A stretch of DNA of 64,000 nucleotides from Cynocephalus volans (GCF_027409185.1 NC_084462.1:186708071-186772070), one strand, 5' to 3'. Positions 23,746 to 35,830 are shown, counted from the stretch's first letter. Program-made: numbers and translations. Notes: a model not told the origin generated them from the sequence alone.

Positions 23746-26700
23746 AGGAAATAAGTCTCAGCTGCTGTGTGAGATGGCATCGAGACTGTCAGAACTCATG
23801 TCCTGGCTCAGGGGAGAGGAGGGAGGGAAGAGATGACCAAGGCTGGATCCCGACCTTGTGTCTCCTAGAGTCAGGGAGGAGCTGGAGTCTGTGCAGGGAG
23901 CAGCTTGCAGGCCAGAGCCATGGGGTCCACACCGCGAGGCAGTTGTCCAGGAGCCGTAGCAGAAGGTGCGATCATGGGGAATGCAGTGGCCATGCACAGA
24001 GGATGGTGGTGTGGTGAAGGGGTGACAGGGGAGGAGACCCAGCACAGACAGGACGGAGGAAGGGTGTGTCCTCAGGCAGCAGGTTCAGAAACAAGCTTGT
24101 GCAAGCCTCGTGCCTGGACCTCCATCAATATATGATGAAACGTGTAAGTGGTTTTCCCATCCTGATAAAGATGTCAGAGTTTCAAAGTGAGGAAGAAGAG
24201 GAGGGGTGCTCCCAGGAGAGGAGGCCCTGCACCGTGACAGTCACCCTCCTGCCCTCACTCTGCCCTGCCCATCAGCACACCTGCAGCACCAGGGTCTCCT
24301 CCGTCTCCTCTAGGGGGCGCCACACTCTATTCTTAAAACCCAAAGCAGCTCCGCTGACAGGTGGGTTTACACCTGTCGTGAAACAGGTGTTTCCAAACAG
24401 GTTCTGCATCTGCATCTCACCCATGTGTTCACTAGGCTTTAAGATATGTAAATAAATCGATGGCACTAACAGCTTTTCACACACACATAAATTCTTCACC
24501 AATATGTTAGGAGAACTTTTCCTATGTTGGAAGGACATTCCTTAATTTCAGCACCAGAGCAATGGACAGAGACATACAATTATTGGTGTACACAGTGTTC
24601 CAGACTCCACACGGAAATGTCTCCATACACACAGTGTGGTAACAATAAAGAACTCATTGTTGTGTGCGATGTTTTTTCCTAAATAAATCCAGCAAATTTT
24701 GAGGTTAGATTGGAACAAGTAGATCATAGGACTTCTCTTTAACTAAATGTAAAACTAAATGAGATAAGAATGAGGGGATTGAATTGCTACATGGATTTTT
24801 GATGATGGGGAGTGGCAGAATGGAGCTGAGATATAGAAAATGAACTGATTTTCTAATTCTGAGCCCTAAGTTAGACCTGAATAGCATTCAACAGAATCTT
24901 CCCTACCCATGAAAGTGTTCTGACTGTAATACTGCATCAGGGATCTCTGCAGGCTCTGAGGTGTGCAGACCAGCTCCTGCCCCAGATCCCACAGTCGGGT
25001 AAGTGTCTGATCTTCCAATGGGGGGAGAAGGGAGAGTGTGGATAAGACACAAACACATCCAACCCAAGATCTCTGCATAGGGAGAGGAGCCAGTGTATGT
25101 GGGGAAGAGTGTTTTTACTCAGTGGTTAACAGTTCCTCATGAGAAAGGAAACTCTGTGTCTGGACATTGCACAGAATTAAAGAATAATGCATTTGGTTTA
25201 AATGTGGAAATTCCACTTGCAGACTTCATGTTTGTGTCTATTTGTCATCTAGTAGATAAAATAAAACCATATTTTCCATATAAAAATATACAAACTATGA
25301 GGTTTTCCTGAGGATGCACATTCTGCACATACAATTGCAGGGATCACAATGCACCTGGATGAGGCACTGGGTTCTCCTCTCTGGACTCACCACATGCTGA
25401 GGACCCGTGTCCTGTGGTTCACTGTCAAGTCGTGACTGAGCTCCATGGTGATGCTAAGGCAAGGCCTCTCTGGGTATGTTGGGTCCTCTGATGGGGAGCT
25501 CTGGGTGTAGGATGGCTCAATAATCTTTCTGCATGTCCTTGGACAGAGAATAAATTTAGCAAAGTTCCACCCAATCTTCCTTCCCTCTTTCCTTTACTCA
25601 GAGTCAGACTTGCATCGTGGACTGACATATTCCCCACTCTTAGCTGGGCCCTCTGCTTTTGATCTCAAAACGGTGCATGTGTTTCTTGAAAAAGACATGA
25701 AAGTGTAATCCAGTCTTGGGATTTGTTTATTAAAACACGCAAACTAACAACTATTTTAAGGGTTATTAATAATATGGACTTTGACCTATTGGCAAATAAA
25801 AAATATATAAATAACCATTGCCTTAGTAAGTTTTGTATGTGGATGAACCAGGTCTCCAGTTATTCAAATAAGTCTAATCTAGGTGTTGTTCTGATGGTGC
25901 TTTATATTTTGATTGAACCTGCCATCAGCTTGTTGAGATCCAGGAAGATTATCCTAGAAACCTTGGCTGGCTTGTTCCAATCAGAACAGAACCAAAGAAG
26001 ATGAAATTCCATGGTGCACACAACTATAGCTCTTCACAAGTGTTCCAACAGGTCCTTCTGGATGGCTGCCCCTATAGACTCGGTCATGTCGATCCAGCCA
26101 CCACAAGTGCCATCACCTACAGCTCACACCACATCAAGTTTTTCCATCGAGAGCTTTCCTGCAAAACGCAGGTGAGGGAGGGGATGTCATGAAAGTTTGG
26201 GCAGCACAAGGTCAGCTGTACATCAGTATCCCATTTTGAGTGATCCCCATTTGCATTCCCCATGTGGCTCCTTGTAGAGAGGTCAGCAGGAATGTCCTGT
26301 ACAATGATGGGCAAGAAAGTCTCATCAGTCTCTCCCAGGTGTCTGCAGGAGCCACAGCTGGAGCCACACCTGAGCTGCAGGTAAAGCAACTGAGTCCTGG
26401 ATTTTAGACCACAGAGACCACACCTTCCATTTCCAGGTAACAGAAAAAGCAAAGGGAAAAGAGAGAACAACCAGAGAGAAATAAAATTGACTAAGAGCAA
26501 AAAGCATCAGATTAGTGCTGTATGTATGTTACATAATTTAGTGGCAGGAGAATGGTCACAGGTGAAACCCATAAGATTTAATACGTTATTGATCTGGGAC
26601 TAGCCTCTCTCTTGACTTTATTCAGGATCCCAACACGCTGCTCTAATCAGACAATCTCTTGGGGTCTTTGCACTGAGTATGATTGGAAAAGCCTCATCAG

Positions 26701-26924
26701 GTTCCACTGAATTTCCTCAGGACACTGATCCTGGTAATCAAGGCAGAGAAAGTGTTTTACCTCTAATGTGTGTGAGAATGTTTTCTCTGTTACAACAGAA
26801 CTTTCTTATTTCACAGACATCAGAGCTAGGAACAGAACCATAAACTAACAGAGGTTCCCTGGGTAAACTGTCACATGGAGAGGTAGCCCCAGAAGGTGAC
26901 AAGAAACCAGACATTAACCTCCAC
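23746..26924. other. Intergenic spacer without recognised genes
   Basis: About 3.2 kb with GC-rich parts at 23.75-24.35 kb and 25.0-25.6 kb. An isolated CTCF-like motif lies at 24307-24323. A 63-codon frame at 26001-26192 ends in a GTGAGG donor-like word but has no recognisable family. I cannot assign the rest. Confidence 0.4.
24307..24323 (+). promoter_or_regulatory. Isolated CTCF-like motif, opposite orientation
   Basis: CCTCTAGGGGGCGCCAC on the plus strand matches the CTCF core CCNCTAGGGGGCGC. It is not next to a recognised V segment and points opposite to the motifs beside V genes. Confidence 0.45.
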
Positions 26925-26984
26925 CTGCACCTGCTCCTGGGCTGACCCTGTCTTCAGTGTCTCCTCTGCACCCCCTGGTGGTCC
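26925..26984 (-). promoter_or_regulatory. Downstream V module: 12-mer and CTCF-like motif
   Basis: CTGCACCTGCTC lies at 26925-26936. TGCACCCCCTGGTGGTCC lies at 26967-26984 (V strand GGACCACCAGGGGGTGCA). They lie about 89 and 41 bp past the heptamer of the IGHV4-like pseudogene. The CTCF core match is nearly as good as at the IGHV3-like gene. Confidence 0.6.
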
Positions 26985-26992
26985 CTGCAGTA

Positions 26993-27455
26993 GGTCTGTG
27001 TCTGGGCTCATGCTGACATCCTCTCAATGTGTCTTGCTGTGTCCTCAGCAGTCACGGAGCTCAGCTGCAGAGAGAATTGATTCTTGGCCCCCTCAATGGT
27101 GATGGAGATGTGGCCTTGAGTCAAGGGGACATAGTTTGTCCTCCATGATGATCCACTGTAGTGACCATATCCAAGCCATTGAAGCCCCTTCCCTAGAGGC
27201 TGGCAGATCCAGCTCCAACCACAACCACTGCTGATGGAGTAACCAGAGATGGTGCAGGTGAGGGAGAGGGTGTGTGAGGGCTTCACCAGTCCTGGGCCTG
27301 ACTCCTGCAGCTGCACTTGGGACAAGTCACATGGAAAAAGAGAGAAAACCCCATGAGTGTCACACAGCACACTGCTCCTATCAATACATTTATGAATCCC
27401 TTGATGCTCACACTGGGAAGCTATCAGCAGAGAAAGAAAGGGGTAAAATATTCAT
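26993..27455 (-). pseudogene. IGHV4-like pseudogene lacking Cys104
   Basis: V exon (about 27330-27032) reads [19 protein letters not shown], Cys23, WSWI, GLQWLGY, and [17 protein letters not shown] in one frame. It then loses about 14-16 bp that should encode VYYC, so the second cysteine is missing and the frame shifts into the RSS. The splice acceptor is mutated (CAT for CAG) and the leader exon (about 27455-27409) is degenerate. Framework 2 also has WICQP in place of WIRQP. The 23-RSS is nonetheless well formed: heptamer CACATTG (27025-27031), 23-bp spacer, nonamer ACACAGACC (26993-27001). An L1 inserted from about 27487 cuts the leader off from any promoter. Confidence 0.9.
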
Positions 27456-27486
27456 CTTCTTCAGAGAGAGAATAACATCTTTCACA

Positions 27487-28222
27487 GAGAAAATGTGCTC
27501 ACCCCAGTTAGGATGACTAATATCCAAAAGACTCTAAACGATAAATGCTGGCGAGGTTGCGGAGAAAAAGGAACTCTCATCCATTGTTGGTGGGACTGCA
27601 AAATGGTGCAGCCTCTATGGAAAATGGTGTGGAGGTTCCTCAAACAATTGCAGATAGATCTACCATATGACCCAGCTATCCCACTGCTGGGAATATACCC
27701 AGAGGAATGGAAATCATCAAGTTGAAGGTATACCTCTTCCCCAATGTTCATCGCAGCACTCTTTACAATAGCCAAGAGTTGGAACCAGCCCAAATGTCCA
27801 TCATCAGATGAATGGATACAGAAAATGTGGTATATCTACACAATGGAATACTACTCAGCTATACAAAAGATGAAATACTGCCATTTGCAACAACATGGAT
27901 GGACCTAGAGGAAATTATATTAAGAGAAACAAGTCAGGCACGGAAAGAGAAATATCACATTTTCTCACTTACTGGTGGAAGCTAAAAATAAATAAATAAA
28001 TACACAAACAACCTGGGGGGAGGGAAGAAGACATAACAATTACAATTCCTTGAAGTTGATATGACAAGTGAACAGAAAGGACGTTGTTGGGAGAGAAGGG
28101 GGAGAGGTAGAAAGGAGGGAGGTTTCGGTAATGGGCCACAGTAATCAACCACATTATATATTGACAAAATAAAATACAATTTGGAAGAAAAAAATAAAAT
28201 ATAAAATAAAATAAAAATAAAG
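27487..28222 (+). mobile_element. LINE-1 3' end (ORF2 tail, 3' UTR, A-rich tail)
   Basis: Sense L1 starting at CTCACCCCAGTTAGGATG, running through the ORF2 C-terminal part and a G-rich 3' UTR (GGGGGGAGGGAAGAAG), and ending in an AAAATAAAATA-type tail near 28185-28222. It is less decayed than most L1s here. No complete reading frame. Confidence 0.85.
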
Positions 28223-28456
28223 TAACACTCATAAATATGATGAAAGCTGTTAAATATGCTCTTTTCAAGATGTATAACACCAGAGTACCTAAGATTGTGT
28301 ATATATACATAGGTGTACATATGAGTATAAATACATATATTAGAAACTAAAATGAACACAATAATGAAGGATGACACAGTTGAGGATATCTTAAGGAGTT
28401 TTGGGGAAGGAAGAGGAAACCACAGATTCTTACTACAGATCATTCCCTGGGCCGCT
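28223..28456. other. Short AT-rich spacer
   Basis: No features recognised other than TATATA-type runs near 28300-28340. Confidence 0.4.
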
Positions 28457-28518
28457 CTGCACCTGCTCTTTTGACTGAACCTTGAACTTGGTGTGTCCTG
28501 ACCGTCCCCTGGTGGTCT
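28457..28518 (-). promoter_or_regulatory. Downstream V module: 12-mer and CTCF-like motif
   Basis: CTGCACCTGCTC is at 28457-28468 (101 bp past the heptamer). A partial CTCF core, ACCGTCCCCTGGTGG, lies at 28501-28515 (V strand CCACCAGGGGACGGT). The core has one mismatch at the usual GGGGGC position. Confidence 0.5.
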
Positions 28519-28536
28519 GTGAGCCCTGCAGGGAGG

Positions 28537-28575
28537 TCTCTGTGTGGGCTCACACCTACTTCACCTCACACTGTG
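28537..28575 (-). other. 23-RSS of the IGHV7-like gene
   Basis: Heptamer CACAGTG (28569-28575), 23-bp spacer, nonamer ACACAGAGA (28537-28545). The nonamer is the weakest among the intact genes. Confidence 0.9.
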
Positions 28576-29008
28576 TCTCGCACAGTAATACACGGCCGTG
28601 TCCTCCGTCTTCAGGCTGCTGATCTGTAGATACGCTGTGCTGACAGAGGTGTCCATGGAGAAGACAAATCGTCCTGTGAATCCCTCAGCGTATGTTGGCT
28701 TTCTAGTGTCTGTGTTAATCCAGCCCATCCACTGAAGGCCCTTCCCTGCTTCCTGTCGCACCCAGTTCATGCCACAGCAGGTAAAGGTGTATCCAGAAGC
28801 CTTGCAGGAGACCTTCACAGACTCTCCAGGCTTCTTCACCTCAGCCCCAGACTGCACCAGCTGGACCTGGCAGTGGACGCCTGTGGAGAAGACACAGGGA
28901 AGATGGAGACCCTGGGGCAACCTCAGCAACCTCCTCAGCCCTGGATGCCAGGGGCTCCTTACCTGAGGCAGCTGCCAACAGAAAGAAGAGCCTTAACCCC
29001 CACTCCAT
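28576..29008 (-). CDS. IGHV7-like V segment, apparently functional
   Basis: Leader exon 29008-28963 encodes [15 protein letters not shown]. The intron is 82 bp (GTAAGG donor, CCACAG acceptor) and the V exon is 28880-28576. After the VHC leader tail, framework 1 is [20 protein letters not shown]. Cys23, Trp41 (MNWVRQ) and Cys104 (YYC) are present without stops. Framework 3 [20 protein letters not shown] and CDR2 INTDTRKP identify the IGHV7 family (human IGHV7-4-1), which branches from IGHV1. CDR1 is GYTFTCCG, with two adjacent extra cysteines, a striking oddity. A perfect octamer lies 106 bp upstream of the ATG. Confidence 0.95.
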
Positions 29009-29113
29009 GCTGAGTGGAATTCAGACTCGTTGGTTCTGTGTGACCAATGGGACAGTACCTGTGATGAATGTGTTGAGGTGGAACCTGAGCTTTCTACTCT
29101 GTGGGGCCCAGTG

Positions 29114-29121
29114 ATTTGCAT
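29114..29121 (-). promoter_or_regulatory. V promoter octamer ATGCAAAT
   Basis: Perfect octamer on the V strand, 106 bp upstream of the IGHV7-like start codon. Confidence 0.9.
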
Positions 29122-29648
29122 ATGTGTCCAGCTCCTTAACACCCACTGGTCCAGGTCAGGTATGAATACCCTGATGCCCTAGAGGACCCCTGCACCTGGG
29201 ACACTGAGCTACCCTCTTGTGTTTGTTGCATGGAGTCCTACTTGCTAGCAGTGAGTGAGCCTTCCCCAATGGATCTGACCCTGGGAAGTGCCCAGGTACA
29301 GATGAACCCATTCCTGGACCCCAACTAGTGACTGTTATCCTTCCTGTGACCTCACATTGAAATGGGACAAAAGCTTCTTCTAAAGGGGGTTTCACTGCTT
29401 TGTCTGGGACCAGGCTCAGTGACTTCACCCTGGACCATCACATAGAGAGTCTCACTCACTCTACTTCTCTGATCTTTGAATTCATTTTTCAAAGTCCATT
29501 GCCTCAGAAATGGACATTATTTCTGACACTTTAAGATGCCATCTTCATGTTTCCAACAGTTTTATTATTTTTTCTCATAAAATTGAGTAAAATTGAGATG
29601 AAGATTACATATTATTAATCACAACTATCTAGTTTTCTTATTTCTTCC
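29122..29648. other. V 5' flank and spacer
   Basis: No gene or repeat recognised. A small frame at 29156-29428 on the minus strand has no family features. Confidence 0.4.
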
Positions 29649-29649
29649 C

Positions 29650-32230
29650 TCATATAAAGTGAAAATAAATGAACAAGTCCAGATTAATTCTTCTGCATTT
29701 GGATGTCCAGTTTTCCCAGCACCATTTATTGAAGAGGCAATCTTTTCCCCAGTGTATGTTCTTGTGGTCTTTTTCAAACATCAGTTGGCTGTAAGTGTGT
29801 GGGTTGATTCCCAGGTTTTCTATTCTGTTCCAGTGGTTCGAGTGTATGTTTTTATGCCAGTACAATGCTGTTTTGTTTATAATAGCTTTGAAGCTGGGTT
29901 GTGTTATGCATCTGTCATTATTAATTAATTAATTTTTTGTTTGGGATTTCTTTGGCTCCAGGGGCCTTTTGTTAATCTATATGAACATTAGGATTGCTTT
30001 TCCTATTTCTGTGAAGAACGTCATTGGTATTTTGATGTGGATTGCACTGGGTCTGCAGACTGCTTTTAGTAGTGTGGATATATTCACAATGTTAATTCTT
30101 CCTATCCAAGAGCATAGGTCGTCTTTCCAACTTTTTGTGTCTTTAATTTCTATCAGTAGTGTTTTGCAGTTCCTATTGTAGCGATCTTTCACATTCTGGT
30201 GATATTGATTCCCAGATTTGTGTGTGTGTGTGACTGTTGTAAATGAGCTTATTTTCTTGACTTCATTTTCTGCTATGTTTTTATTGGAGTATAACAATGC
30301 TACTTATATTGGGATGTTGATTTTGTATCCCGAAACATTACTGAAATTGTTAATCTGTTCTAAGAGTTTTTTAGAGTTTTTAGTTTTCTAGACATAATAT
30401 CATAAAATTATTTTAAAAAACATAAAAGAAACAGTTCAAGAAATAGGAGCAAAGACTTTATAAATAAGACACCCAAATCACAAGTAACACAAGAAAAAAA
30501 ATTGAAAAATTGGAGTATATCAAACTAAAATTCTTCTGCACAGCAAATGAAACAGTCCACAGAGTGGAAAGACAATCTATAGACTGGGAGAAAATAACTT
30601 CAAACTCTACATCTGAGGAGGGATTAATATCCAGTATATAAAAGGAAGTGAGACAATTTCACAATAAAAAATTAAATGATCCAAGTATTAGGCAAAGGAA
30701 CCAAATAGAGATTTTTCTTTTCCTTTTTCTATTTCTTAGGGTGGGGGGAGTAATAGTAAAATATTTTTATTGAATTTTAACTTTTTCCTTGGCTTTCCTC
30801 CAACTTTATTTCTTTCTTCAGAACCAAACAAGAACACTGCAGCTCCACGACCTCCCCAAAGTTCATTTGTTCTTCCCTCTGTATAGAGCGAGCCAAGTTC
30901 ATTTCCTCGGAAAGCCTCTTCTCTGCTTATTTTCACATATTTTAACTTTAATTTCTATGCACATTCGTGTGTTACAAAGATGACCATCACAACTTGTGCA
31001 CAATAAATGATGGTCTGATCATTACTACCAGCATGTCCTTTACCACAAATTGTGATTATTCCCCATGTCCCCCATTGACTTAATCACCTGTGTCCATCCT
31101 TCTGCCATCTCCATTTCCCCACTGCACTTTGTATCCTTAGGTATGTTCTCTCCCTCTGCAAGTCCAATGCACCACTGTGGTCTGTCTTCCCTTCTTTTTT
31201 TCTCTTAGTTCCCACTTATGGGTGAGGATATGCAGTATATTTTACTCCTCTGTGCTTGGCTTATTTCACCCAACATAAGTTTCTCTAGGCTCATCCATGT
31301 TGATGCAAATGGCAGAATTTCTTTCTTTTTTATGGCAGAGTAGTATTCCATTGTGTATATATGCCACATTTTCCTTATGTAATCAAATAGATATTTTTCA
31401 AAGAAAAACATACAAATGGCCAACAAGTACAAGATAAAATGCTCAACACCACTAGTTATCAGGGAAATGCAATTTAAAATAATACTGAGATATCACCTCA
31501 CCCTGGTCAGACTGACTGTAATTAAACATGAAGAATGACAAATGTTGATGAAGATGTGGAGAGAAGGGAAAGCTCCTACACTCTTGCAGGGACTACAAAT
31601 TAGTACAACCATAGAAACTGTACGGAGGTTTCTCAATCAAATACAGACAGAATTACCATATGATCCAGCATCCTACACAAAGGGATGGAAATCATCATGT
31701 CGAAGGGACACCTGCACTCCCATGTTCGTCACAGCTCTGCTAACATTAGCCACGATGTGGAACTAACATAAATGTCCATCAATGGAGGATTGAATCAGGA
31801 AAACGTGGTATATATTACATGATAGAATACTACTCTGCCATAAAACAAAATGAAATTCTCCCATTTGCAACAGCATGGATGAGCTTTGAGGAACTTATGT
31901 TGAGTGAAATAAGCATAGCACAGAGGGATAACTACCAGATGCACTCACTGATCAGTGGGAGCTAAGACAGAAAGAGGAAAGGAAAGAAAGACCACAGTGG
32001 TGTATCGGATGTGCAGAGGGAGAGAACATACCTAGGGAGACAAAGCAGAGTGGGGAAAGGGGGATGGGGAGGGAGGTTGGGGGCAATTGAGTGGGGGACA
32101 TGGGTTATAATTGCAATTTATGATAATGGGTATGATGCCAGTATGGATCTGGCTATCATATCATGGCATGAGTGGTGACAATCAGCTTTGTGCCCAATGA
32201 ATATTTATAGCCAATAATACAGAAAAAGTA
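29650..32230. mobile_element. Nested and inverted LINE-1 mosaic
   Basis: Four blocks of L1. Antisense ORF2 runs from 29650 to about 30390. Sense ORF2 runs from about 30420 to 30712. Antisense 3' UTR and ORF2 tail run from about 30713 to 31385. Sense ORF2 tail and 3' UTR run from about 31386 to 32230. The sense blocks are continuous with each other in L1 coordinates, since AATAGAGATTTTTC at 30706 resumes as AATAGATATTTTTC at 31386. The middle antisense block is therefore a later insertion into one L1. All frames are broken. Confidence 0.75.
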
Positions 32231-33415
32231 ATAATTTATTGCTTTTTTTCACTATTAGACAACATAGATATACAAATGTCAATAAATTTGAATTTGATAG
32301 ATTAACAACTCTTTCCAGATTCATAGAGGTGGTAAATTGGCAATCACCCCAGTAACCATTTTGTTTCAAAAACAATTAATTTTACTTTCTTATAAAGTTA
32401 AAAGTCTAAAAATAAATAAATAAATAAATAACAACTTGTGGCCCTATCCACCTCGTATTTGATATTTTCAAACCAGTTGCTGTGACTCAGCAGATTGACC
32501 ACATGACTTTTCTTGACTCCCATGATCCAGTGATTTCAATTTCTGAACCCACCTGTGCCTGGGAAAGACCTTCCACTGGTCACACCATGCAAAGTCCACC
32601 TGGGTCCACCAATACATAGAAAGCAGCTAAAATCTTCATGATGGTCACTGTTGTCAGAAAGTATCCCTGACCTCCTGCTCCAAGCCCCTATTTCACAGAG
32701 TGATTTTTCCACTCTGTGTCACTCACGTGCTGTGGAATGTGTTTATATGCATGGGCCTCAGATTCCAATTTATCATTCAGTACATTATAGTCTATTTGAC
32801 AGTATCCTTTTTTTGACCCATTAAAAATTTGAGTTTACAAGGCTAATCACTAACATGCATTAAAAGAGAAATAAGTACATCCAGAGAGAGTCAGCTGAGA
32901 GCTACTCACCTGGACCCAAAGCCCCTGGAACCACTAGCTTATAGACGTACTCAAATGCTATTTTTAATGAATTGCTGGAGAAATAGTGTGGACAATACTA
33001 GAGTTAAAAACTCATTGGGGAGTAGATTTAGAGAGTTGCCCACATGGTATATACATGATATTTTCAATGAGACAATGAAAGTAGATAAATCAAATATATG
33101 AGGTAAAGTAAATAAAACCCTTTTTCTTCAGTTATGAGGTGAGGAATGCTATTTTTTTCCTGGTTTTGGTTTCTGTAAGGAGCTTATACATCACCACTAT
33201 ATCCATGCAACAGGAAGACGCTGGATGAACTAAAAGTAACAATTCTTTTTATATTTCTCAGAGAATTGAAGTCACTGATAAACTGAAGATGTAGTCAGTG
33301 GACAGCTTTTAATTAATAATCGTAAAATATGTATGACATTTTTCCTGGATAATGCTTTATGATAAGTATTTGAGCATGATATTGTCTTTCTTTTCTCAAA
33401 CAAAATTTCAGCCAC
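32231..33415. other. Intergenic spacer without recognised genes
   Basis: AT-rich with a short (AAAT)n run near 32408-32430. Nothing else recognised. Confidence 0.4.
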
Positions 33416-34008
33416 AGATTAAAAAAGGGGAAAATTACCTGAATGGACATTTCTCAAAAAAGACAAGCAGATGGTCAAAAGGTGTATAAAGTAAATGCCC
33501 AACATCACTAATCATCAAAGCACAATGTTATATCTTCCCACCCCTGTTAAAATGGCTGTTATCAGGAAGATGAATAACTGGTGAATGCTGCTGAGGATGC
33601 ACAGAAAGGGGAGCTGTTGTACACTGTTGATGGGAATTAAAACTAGTGCAGACATTATAAAAACTTTATGGAGATTCCTCAATAAATATGGTAAACTAAA
33701 ATTAGAACAACCATAAGACCCAGCAATAACAGAGGAAAGGAAACCAGCACACCAAGAAGACTTCAGCACCCTCATGTTAACTGCAGCATTATTCACAGCA
33801 TCCAAGACATGCAATCAACTGAGGTGTCCATCAACAAGAGGAGGGGATTGAGGAAAGATGGTATATACACAAACAGACACTACTCAGCCAGGAAAATAAC
33901 ATCCTGTCATTTGCAGCAACATGGATAAGCTTGGAAGTCATTCCATTAAGTAAAATATGTCAGACATGGAAAGATAAATGCTACATGTTCTTACTCGTAT
34001 ATTGAAGC
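33416..34008 (+). mobile_element. Diverged LINE-1 ORF2 tail fragment
   Basis: Sense L1 with recognisable stretches (CCCAACATCACTAATCATC, CACCCCTGTTAAAATGGC, CAGCAACATGGATAAGC). It is more diverged than the L1 at 27.5 kb. Confidence 0.65.
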
Positions 34009-34394
34009 AAAAAGTATAAGGAGCACACAACAGGCCCGGTTTCAGGAGTTTTCTTCCCAGGAACAGAGGGTGAAGCCCACACGTGAGGACAGGCATTTCC
34101 AGGATGCACTCTCTGGTGCAAAGCAGGAGGACTGGGAGGAAACAGCCACACTCAGCTTCACTGGGAAAATAGAAAGAACCAGAACAGATATGCAAAGCCC
34201 CAACCTTAGCTTCATCTAAAGAAACTGTCTTCTTCTTTACTTGTCCGAACATGAACAGAATGAGGCACTTCCTAATCACCATGGGGCTGTTGAAATGGAG
34301 ACAACATTATTTACAACAAAAATGTGTAACAGGCACTTTAAAATATCTGGATAAATCAATGGATGAGACCTTTCCCAACATGAGTCCAGTCTGA

Positions 34395-34552
34395 TAAGAA
34401 TATTACTCAGCTATAAAAACGAATGAAATACTGCAATTTGCAACAACATGGATGGACCTTGAGAGTATTATATTAAGTGAAACAAGTCAGGCACAGAAAG
34501 AGAAATACCACATGTTCTCACTTATTGGTGGGAGCTAAAAATTAATATATAA

Positions 34553-34612
<60 letters not shown>

Positions 34613-34782
34613 CCGGGGGGGGAGAAGATATAACAACCACAAATACTTGAAGTTGATACGACAAGCAAACAGAAAGGACATTGTTGGGGGGGGAGGGAGA
34701 AGGGAGGGAGGTTTTGGTGATTGGGAGCAATAATCAGCCACAATGTATATCGAAAAAATAAAATTAAAAAAAAAAAAAGAAT
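34395..34782 (+). mobile_element. LINE-1 3' end containing a CA repeat
   Basis: Sense L1 from AATATTACTCAGCTATAAAAAC through the 3' UTR, closely similar to 27.85-28.2 kb, ending in an A-run at about 34767-34780. A (CA)n array sits where the related copy has AAATACACAAACAAC. Confidence 0.8.
34555..34609 (+). repeat. (CA)n microsatellite
   Basis: About 55 bp of uninterrupted CA dinucleotides inside an L1 3' UTR. Confidence 0.95.
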
Positions 34783-35830
34783 GAGAATCAAGGAACATGA
34801 AGACAGAGAGGAATGTGTCCCAGTCAAGAGGACAAAAATAATCTCCATAAAGAAACTCAAGGAAAGTGCAAGTACGTGATTAACCTGAGAGGTAATTCCA
34901 AGTAATGGACAGAAAGAGTGTCACTGAAATCAGGGCACTCATGAAAGCACAAAAGAAGAATTTCAACAGAGAGATAAAAGTATAAAAAAGTAGCTACCAT
35001 AAGTGATGAAGTTGAACAATACAATGACTAAACTGAAAGAAATTCAACACAAGGTTTCAGAAATAGTCGAGATTCAGCAAAAGAGAGAATCAGTGAACTG
35101 GAAAGAAGGCCACTGAAAATTTTTTGACCTGAAAATCAAAATAATAGTATTAAAGTAAAAAATAAGAGCAAAGACAGCAGAAGGGCCTTACGGCACATCA
35201 TGAAGTACAATGACATGCACTTTATGAGGGTGTTAAAAGTAGAAGAGAAAAAAAAAGTTGAAAGAAACATATTTGAAAAAAATAATGGCACAAAACTTTT
35301 CAAGCCAGGGAAGAAAATAAAAATTCAGATACAGAAAGCCTGAGGTGAACCAAATGAGATGAATCAGTAGGAAAAACCTCGCAGACACACCGTAATTGAA
35401 TTGACAAGTGGAAAAAAAATCAAACAGTTTTGAAATCTGCAAAGGAAATGCAAATGCTTATGTGAAGAGAACCCTATTTGAAGTCAGTGAATTCTTCCAA
35501 AGAAACCATACAGGCAAAAAGGAGCATGAAATGAAATGTTCAAAATTCTGATAGGAAAAAATAAAGTGACGAGCAAGTATATCACACCCTGTAATCTTGT
35601 CTTTAAAAATAAAGGGGTGATGAGAAAATTTATCATCGCTAGAACTTCTCTACAACACATTCTAAAGGAAGTATGTCAGGCCAAAGAGAGAGGATGGTAA
35701 TAATTTAAAAAGTAATACGAAAATATAAAACTAAATGGTGACAGCACAGACATTGTCAGATCCAAAACACTCTAATTTGGTAATTGTGGTAAGTAATTAC
35801 AAACAACTAAAGCTACAATACTTTACTGAG
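34783..35830 (+). mobile_element. Old LINE-1 (L1M-like) fragment
   Basis: A-rich sense sequence with old-L1 phrases such as AAGAGAGAATCAGTGAACTGGA and, near 35.63-35.69 kb, the CATCGCTAGAACTTCTCTACAA and TTCTAAAGGAAG words. These parallel the 22.2-22.3 kb element. No coding potential. Confidence 0.5.

Noticed and set aside
26001-26192. 63-codon frame ending near a splice-donor-like GTGAGG
   Set aside because: No protein family recognised, no acceptor or partner exon found, and chance frames of this length are frequent.
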